From NCBI RefSeq assembly GCF_002813755.1, contig NZ_CP018061.1, positions 124,001-188,000 of the forward strand: a DNA stretch of 64,000 bases, written 5' to 3'. Shown here piece after piece: positions 63,998 to 64,000 of this stretch (position 1 is its first letter; each line of letters begins with the position of its first letter). A program made the translations under genes and the position numbers. A model generated the notes under the pieces. That model ran no database searches and was not told the DNA's origin. It saw only the letters and a program-made list of their open reading frames with translations. Origin of the DNA: Enterococcus mundtii. Lineage in GTDB: Bacteria; Bacillota; Bacilli; Lactobacillales; Enterococcaceae.

Positions 63998-64000
63998 ATA

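Overview
The window is a low-GC Firmicute chromosome segment whose gene content points to the genus Enterococcus. The evidence is a tyrosyl-tRNA synthetase / tyrosine decarboxylase / tyrosine-tyramine antiporter cluster, the enterococcal maltose route (PTS MalT, maltose-6'-phosphate phosphatase MapP, maltose phosphorylase, beta-phosphoglucomutase), glycerol use through GlpK-GlpO-GlpF with the HPr-phosphorylatable His232 in GlpK, and a CstR/rhodanese/CoA-persulfide-reductase sulfur module. I cannot fix the species from sequence alone; a member of the E. faecium/hirae/durans/mundtii group is plausible. I see no rRNA or tRNA gene, prophage, IS element or CRISPR array, so this looks like ordinary accessory-rich chromosome.

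Layout. 1-5.8 kb: 3' part of a GH13 alpha-1,6-glucosidase, a YefM/Txe-type toxin-antitoxin pair, then a MarR regulator with an enoate reductase, DJ-1 family protein and aldo-keto reductase (probable reactive-electrophile detoxification). 5.9-11.6 kb: a MacAB-like export operon (adaptor, ATPase, permease, lipoprotein) divergent from a sensor kinase and response regulator that closely resemble VanS/VanR. 11.9-18.8 kb: a flavoprotein lacking the usual redox Cys42, an Mga-type regulator, then glpK-glpO-glpF behind a cre site. 18.9-27 kb: L-rhamnose operon on the minus strand (MFS permease, rhaB, rhaA, rhaD, an acetyltransferase, lactaldehyde reductase) with a divergent AraC activator. 27-37 kb: YxeA-like protein, a candidate structured ncRNA, a MutS2-like ATPase without an Smr domain, a CDP-alcohol phosphatidyltransferase, an unknown small protein, a LacI repressor divergent from a HAD phosphatase, the cst-like sulfur module, and an LPXTG protein. 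37-42 kb: GlcNAc/glucose-type PTS EIICBA, YbjQ, dhaM-dhaK-dhaL. 42-43 kb: remnant of an Ig-like repeat surface protein. 43.2-48.6 kb: T-box-tyrS, tyrosine decarboxylase, tyrP. 49-57.6 kb: maltose regulon around two perfect or near-perfect MalR operators. 57.9-64 kb: a polytopic membrane protein, padC/padR, and a MerR regulator divergent from a DHA2 drug exporter plus DUF4811 protein.

How it works together. Most of the window consists of self-contained regulator-plus-pathway units, often divergent, with the operator visible in the shared promoter region (YefM, CstR, MalR, PadR, MerR, LacI, and probably the VanR-like protein). Convergent gene ends are closed either by classical bidirectional terminators or by copies of one dispersed approximately 130-bp hairpin element. 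Seven copies occur, with shared flanks and loop but two alternative stem sequences. This family, a tandem palindromic repeat inside the rhamnose operon, a promoter-to-terminator ncRNA candidate at about 27.75 kb and a LacI gene that seems to start with AUC are the least explained features.
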